Assembly: GCA_017161305.1 (NCBI GenBank)
Contig: CP031518.1
Location: forward strand, 1,922,001 to 1,986,000
Source: Treponema ruminis
Lineage (GTDB): Bacteria > Spirochaetota > Spirochaetia > Treponematales > Treponemataceae
Direction: 5' to 3'
Length of the DNA stretch: 64,000 bases
The translations under genes and the position numbers were made by a program. The first letter of the stretch is position 1; each line of letters opens with the position of its first letter. This document shows, one piece after another, positions 61,331 to 64,000 of the stretch. The notes below the pieces were generated by a model. The model did no database searches, was not told the DNA's origin, and worked only from the letters and a program-made list of their open reading frames with translations.

Positions 61331-61399
61331 TTGCATATTCTTTCGTATTTTCATATAATTATTGAATATTTATGTAATAAATTTGCATAAATATTCATT
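61331..61399 (+). promoter_or_regulatory. argJ promoter with a double ARG box
   Basis: TTGCAT (61331-61336), 17-base spacer, TATAAT (61354-61359); predicted start near 61366. Two 18-base ARG boxes, ATTGAATATTTATGTAAT (61361-61378) and TTTGCATAAATATTCATT (61382-61399), are three bases apart. They have two and one mismatches to the enterobacterial consensus. ArgR/AhrC binding would cover the transcription start and repress argJ-argB when arginine is plentiful. Confidence 0.75.
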
Positions 61400-61422
61400 T
61401 TCTTTGCATACAGGAGAAAATT

Positions 61423-62700
61423 ATGGCATTTTCTTGTAATTTCATTGACGGCGGCGTTACTGCAGCCCAGGGATTCACTGCAAACGGTGTTTTGAACAAA
61501 ATCAAATCAAGCCGAACGACTAACGACACGGCTCTTATTTTCAGCGAAAAGGTCTGCAATGCAGCAGGCGTATTCACACAGAACCGGGTAAAGGCAGAAT
61601 GCGTTAAACTTACCCGTGACCATATCGCAAACGGCAAGGCTCAGGCTGTAATCGCCAACTCAGGAAACGCAAATGCCTGCACAGGCAAAGAAGGCTATGA
61701 CAACGCAAACAAGGAAGCTGTCGCAGTCGCTGCAAAAATGAACATCAATTCCGACGACGTTCTCGTTCTTTCAACTGGTGTAATCGGTCAGCAGCTTCCG
61801 GTTGATAAAATCCTTAATGGCTTGGACAAGCTGGCAGACGGTCTTTCAAAAGAAGGCCACAAGGAAGCCCGAATCGCTATCATGACGACTGACACCCAGT
61901 ACAAGGAAGTTGCCCTTGAAACTGTGATTGGCGGAAAAAGTGTCCGCATGGGAACAATGGCAAAGGGAAGCGGCATGATCCATATCAATTTGGGAACAAT
62001 GCTGGGCTTTATCACGACTGACTGTGCAATTTCTTCACAAATGCTCGAAAAGGCCTTGAGAATTTCTGCAGCCGGAACATATAACTGCGTTTCAATCGAC
62101 GGCGACACTTCTACAAACGATTCCCTTCTCATTCTCGCAAACGGAATGGCTGGCAACGCTGAAATCACTTCTGAGGGAGCTGACTTCGACGCTTTCGTCG
62201 AGGCTTTGAACGCCCTCAACACTCAGATGGCAAAGAAAATCGCTGCTGACGGTGAGGGAGCAAGCCGCCTCGTTACCTGTAATGTAGTCGGAGCTGACAC
62301 TGTAGAAAATGCGCGCGGTCTTGCAAAGGCTGTAATCTGCTCAAATCTCGTAAAGGCTGCTTTCTTCGGAGCAGACGCCAACTGGGGCCGAATCCTTGAT
62401 GCAATGGGCTATTCAGGCTTCTTCTTCACACCGGAAAAAACTTCTGTTTCATTCCTCAGCCGTGAGGGTGCAAAACGCTACTTTGAGGACGGAAGTCAGA
62501 ACGGCGGCAAGGAAAATTCAATCAAAGTCTTTGACCACGGAGTTCCGCTCAATTTCGACGAAGACCTGGCAAAGAAAATCCTCACCGAAGAAGCTGTTGA
62601 CATTCTCGTAGAGCTTGAAGACGGTTCGGCTAAAGGCACCGCATGGGGCTGCGACCTCACATACGACTACGTTAAAATCAACGGAGACTACCGAACTTAG
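61423..62700 (+). CDS. argJ: Glutamate N-acetyltransferase / ornithine acetyltransferase
   Basis: Moves acetyl from N-acetylornithine to glutamate in arginine synthesis and may also acetylate glutamate from acetyl-CoA. It has 425 residues. The self-cleavage site is Gly191-Thr192 in INLGTMLGF (usually Ala-Thr), preceded by AKGSGMI; Thr192 becomes the nucleophile of the beta chain. NSGNANACTG and the C-terminal GADANWGRI block are diagnostic. CAGGAGA precedes the ATG. argB follows after 19 bases. Confidence 0.94.
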   Translation: MAFSCNFIDGGVTAAQGFTANGVLNKIKSSRTTNDTALIFSEKVCNAAGVFTQNRVKAECVKLTRDHIANGKAQAVIANSGNANACTGKEGYDNANKEAVAVAAKMNINSDDVLVLSTGVIGQQLPVDKILNGLDKLADGLSKEGHKEARIAIMTTDTQYKEVALETVIGGKSVRMGTMAKGSGMIHINLGTMLGFITTDCAISSQMLEKALRISAAGTYNCVSIDGDTSTNDSLLILANGMAGNAEITSEGADFDAFVEALNALNTQMAKKIAADGEGASRLVTCNVVGADTVENARGLAKAVICSNLVKAAFFGADANWGRILDAMGYSGFFFTPEKTSVSFLSREGAKRYFEDGSQNGGKENSIKVFDHGVPLNFDEDLAKKILTEEAVDILVELEDGSAKGTAWGCDLTYDYVKINGDYRT

Positions 62701-62719
62701 TAGGAATCAGGAGAAAATT

Positions 62720-63622
62720 ATGTCAGAGAATACAGAAATTAAAGGAAAAATCGACCCGCGCCTGGATAATGAGCACTGGTCTAACGTTTTGGTTCAGGCT
62801 TTGCCTTATTTCCGCCACTGGGTTGGAAAAACTGTCGTTGTAAAATACGGTGGAAATGCCATGCTCAACGAAGAGCTTAAGGCTGCCGTAATGAAGGACA
62901 TCGTTCTTTTGAATACAATCGGAATCAAAGTCGTGCTCGTTCACGGCGGCGGTCCTGAAATCAACCACATGCTTGAGCGTGTCGGCAAGGAATCAAAATT
63001 CATCAACGGCCTGCGCTACACTGATGCCGAGACAATGGAAATCGTTCAGATGGTTCTTACCGGAAAGCTGAACAAGGACATCGTCGGCATTCTTTTGCAG
63101 GAGGGTGGCAAGGCTGTCGGTCTTTCAGGCGTTGATTCAGGCTTGCTCCGTGCAAAAAAAATCGACAAGGACGGAGCTGACCTGGGCTTTGTAGGTGAAG
63201 TAACCGAAGTTCACCCGGAAATCGTTCAATCACTTTTGGACAAGGGCTTTATTCCTGTCGTTTCAACAGTTGCTTTGGGCGAGCAGGGCGACATGAGCCG
63301 CTACAACATCAATGCAGACACTGCTGCCGCAAAAATTGCAATCGCGCTTGGAGCCGAAAAATTCGTTCAGCTCACAAACGTTGCTGGCGTTCTCCGCGAT
63401 GTAAACGATCCGAAGTCTTTGATTCAGCGCATTCACCTTGAGGATGTGCAGAAGTTTTACGACGACGGCACAATCTCAGGCGGCATGATTCCAAAAATCG
63501 AGTGCTGCGTAATGGCAAGAAAGGGCGGCGTTCCTCGTACCCACATCATCGACGGCCGCGTACCGCACTCGCTTTTGATTGAGATGTTCTCAGACCGCGG
63601 TATCGGAACCATGATTTACTAA
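62720..63622 (+). CDS. argB: Acetylglutamate kinase
   Basis: Phosphorylates N-acetylglutamate, usually the controlled step of arginine synthesis. It has 300 residues. The phosphate-binding VVKYGGNAM, the VHGGGPEIN block and the C-terminal GGMIPKIECC and DGRVPHS segments are clear. The open frame extends 35 codons upstream inside argJ, but the ATG at 62720 has CAGGAGA just before it and gives the family N-terminus. It has an N-terminal helix (HWSNVLVQALPYFRHW) of the type found in arginine-inhibited hexameric enzymes, so feedback inhibition is possible. Confidence 0.95.
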   Translation: MSENTEIKGKIDPRLDNEHWSNVLVQALPYFRHWVGKTVVVKYGGNAMLNEELKAAVMKDIVLLNTIGIKVVLVHGGGPEINHMLERVGKESKFINGLRYTDAETMEIVQMVLTGKLNKDIVGILLQEGGKAVGLSGVDSGLLRAKKIDKDGADLGFVGEVTEVHPEIVQSLLDKGFIPVVSTVALGEQGDMSRYNINADTAAAKIAIALGAEKFVQLTNVAGVLRDVNDPKSLIQRIHLEDVQKFYDDGTISGGMIPKIECCVMARKGGVPRTHIIDGRVPHSLLIEMFSDRGIGTMIY

Positions 63623-63626
63623 AATG

Positions 63627-63656
63627 AAAAGGCTGCCCAAACGGACAGCCTTTTTT
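63627..63656. terminator. Bidirectional terminator between argB and the cysteine synthase gene
   Basis: AAAAGGCTG (63627-63635) pairs with CAGCCTTTT (63646-63654), with a further CC/GG pair inside, and T or A runs on both sides serve both convergent genes. Confidence 0.85.
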
Positions 63657-63657
63657 C

Positions 63658-64000
63658 TTATTTATACATATTTGTTGAAAGATATTTGAAGGCGTTGTCG
63701 GCTAGAATCACTACTATGTTCTTGCCTTTTGCTTCGGGGCGTTTTGCAATCTGCGTTGCCGTCCACAAGGCTGCTCCTGCTGACTGACCTACAAAGAATC
63801 CCTCGTTTTTTACAAGTTTCCGGCCTGTTTCGTAAGCGTCTTCTGCCACTACATCAAAACATTCGTCATATTTTGTATCGAAAATCTTGAAAAGCTCAGG
63901 CACTTTGTCGTCCGGCACTCCGTTGAACTTCAGAACGCCGTCGATTGTGTTGCGCTCCGGGAATTCCGGGTTTTTGAGCGACTGTGGAGCCGGCTGAGCA
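63658..64000 (-). CDS. Cysteine synthase-like PLP enzyme (3' part)
   Basis: The C-terminal 113 residues of a fold-type II PLP enzyme; the frame runs off the right edge, so the PLP Lys is not seen. Visible are VAEDAYETGRKLVKNEGFFVGQSAGAAL and a VVILADNAFKYLSTNMY ending, where cysteine synthases usually have a D-x-G-x-(K/R)-Y-x-S-T block (here DNAFKYLST). O-acetylserine sulfhydrylase (CysK/CysM) or a related cystathionine synthase are both possible. Confidence 0.75.
   Translation of the reverse strand, partial: AQPAPQSLKNPEFPERNTIDGVLKFNGVPDDKVPELFKIFDTKYDECFDVVAEDAYETGRKLVKNEGFFVGQSAGAALWTATQIAKRPEAKGKNIVVILADNAFKYLSTNMYK

Overview
The window looks like a chromosomal segment of a host-associated, anaerobic Treponema (Spirochaetota), probably of the rumen or gut group. 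The reasons are the mix of genes (a pectin-type acetylesterase, BspA/InlB-type surface lipoproteins, FecR-domain and class III cyclase proteins, a PilZ protein, formate-THF ligase, NADP-dependent secondary alcohol dehydrogenase), the moderate G+C and the gene style. This assignment is an inference from protein resemblance. No rRNA, tRNA or CRISPR array was seen.

Layout. 1-9.5 kb: 3' end of a rhamnogalacturonan-acetylesterase-like gene, aroC, convergent dacA, the fatty-acid operon fabD-fabG-fabF-fabZ, and a polar amino-acid ABC transporter that may be ArgR-controlled. 9.5-31.2 kb: a 21.7-kb five-gene same-strand unit with overlapping or closely spaced genes: membrane class III nucleotide cyclase, FecR/FnIII-like protein, coiled-coil plus beta-barrel protein, InlB-repeat lipoprotein and a 4265-residue exoprotein. 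31.3-40 kb: PilZ protein, an RlmM-like methyltransferase, metA, an HSL-family probable pseudoenzyme, a U32 protein, a small barrel protein, a metallophosphoesterase lipoprotein and a RelA/SpoT homologue with altered hydrolase residues. 40-47 kb: three surface lipoprotein genes in a row with highly regular DNA repeats. 47-48.6 kb: an Rpn-type PD-(D/E)XK nuclease gene whose internal-start C-terminal module is followed by a separate duplicate of that module. 48.6-52 kb: a zinc alcohol dehydrogenase, a G3E GTPase and an iron alcohol dehydrogenase; the two dehydrogenases share one promoter/operator sequence. 52-64 kb: aroA-fhs, a membrane protein, an ABC substrate-binding lipoprotein, a DMT exporter, an RluA-family gene carrying in-frame repeat sequence, gluQ, argJ-argB behind a double ARG box, and the end of a cysteine-synthase-like gene.

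How it fits together. The biosynthetic genes cover chorismate (aroA, aroC), fatty-acid elongation, arginine (argJ, argB), methionine (metA) and one-carbon metabolism (fhs). The large accessory blocks (9.5-31 kb and 40-47 kb) encode cell-surface proteins. Three kinds of dispersed palindromic or repeat element sit between or inside genes. Several genes start 6-7 nt after a TATAAT-like box, often with an upstream TG, suggesting leaderless transcripts. The strongest candidates for unusual biology are the duplicated Rpn antitoxin-like module (48.1-48.5 kb), the cyclase-to-giant-exoprotein operon, and the palindromic repeat inserted in frame in the RluA gene.
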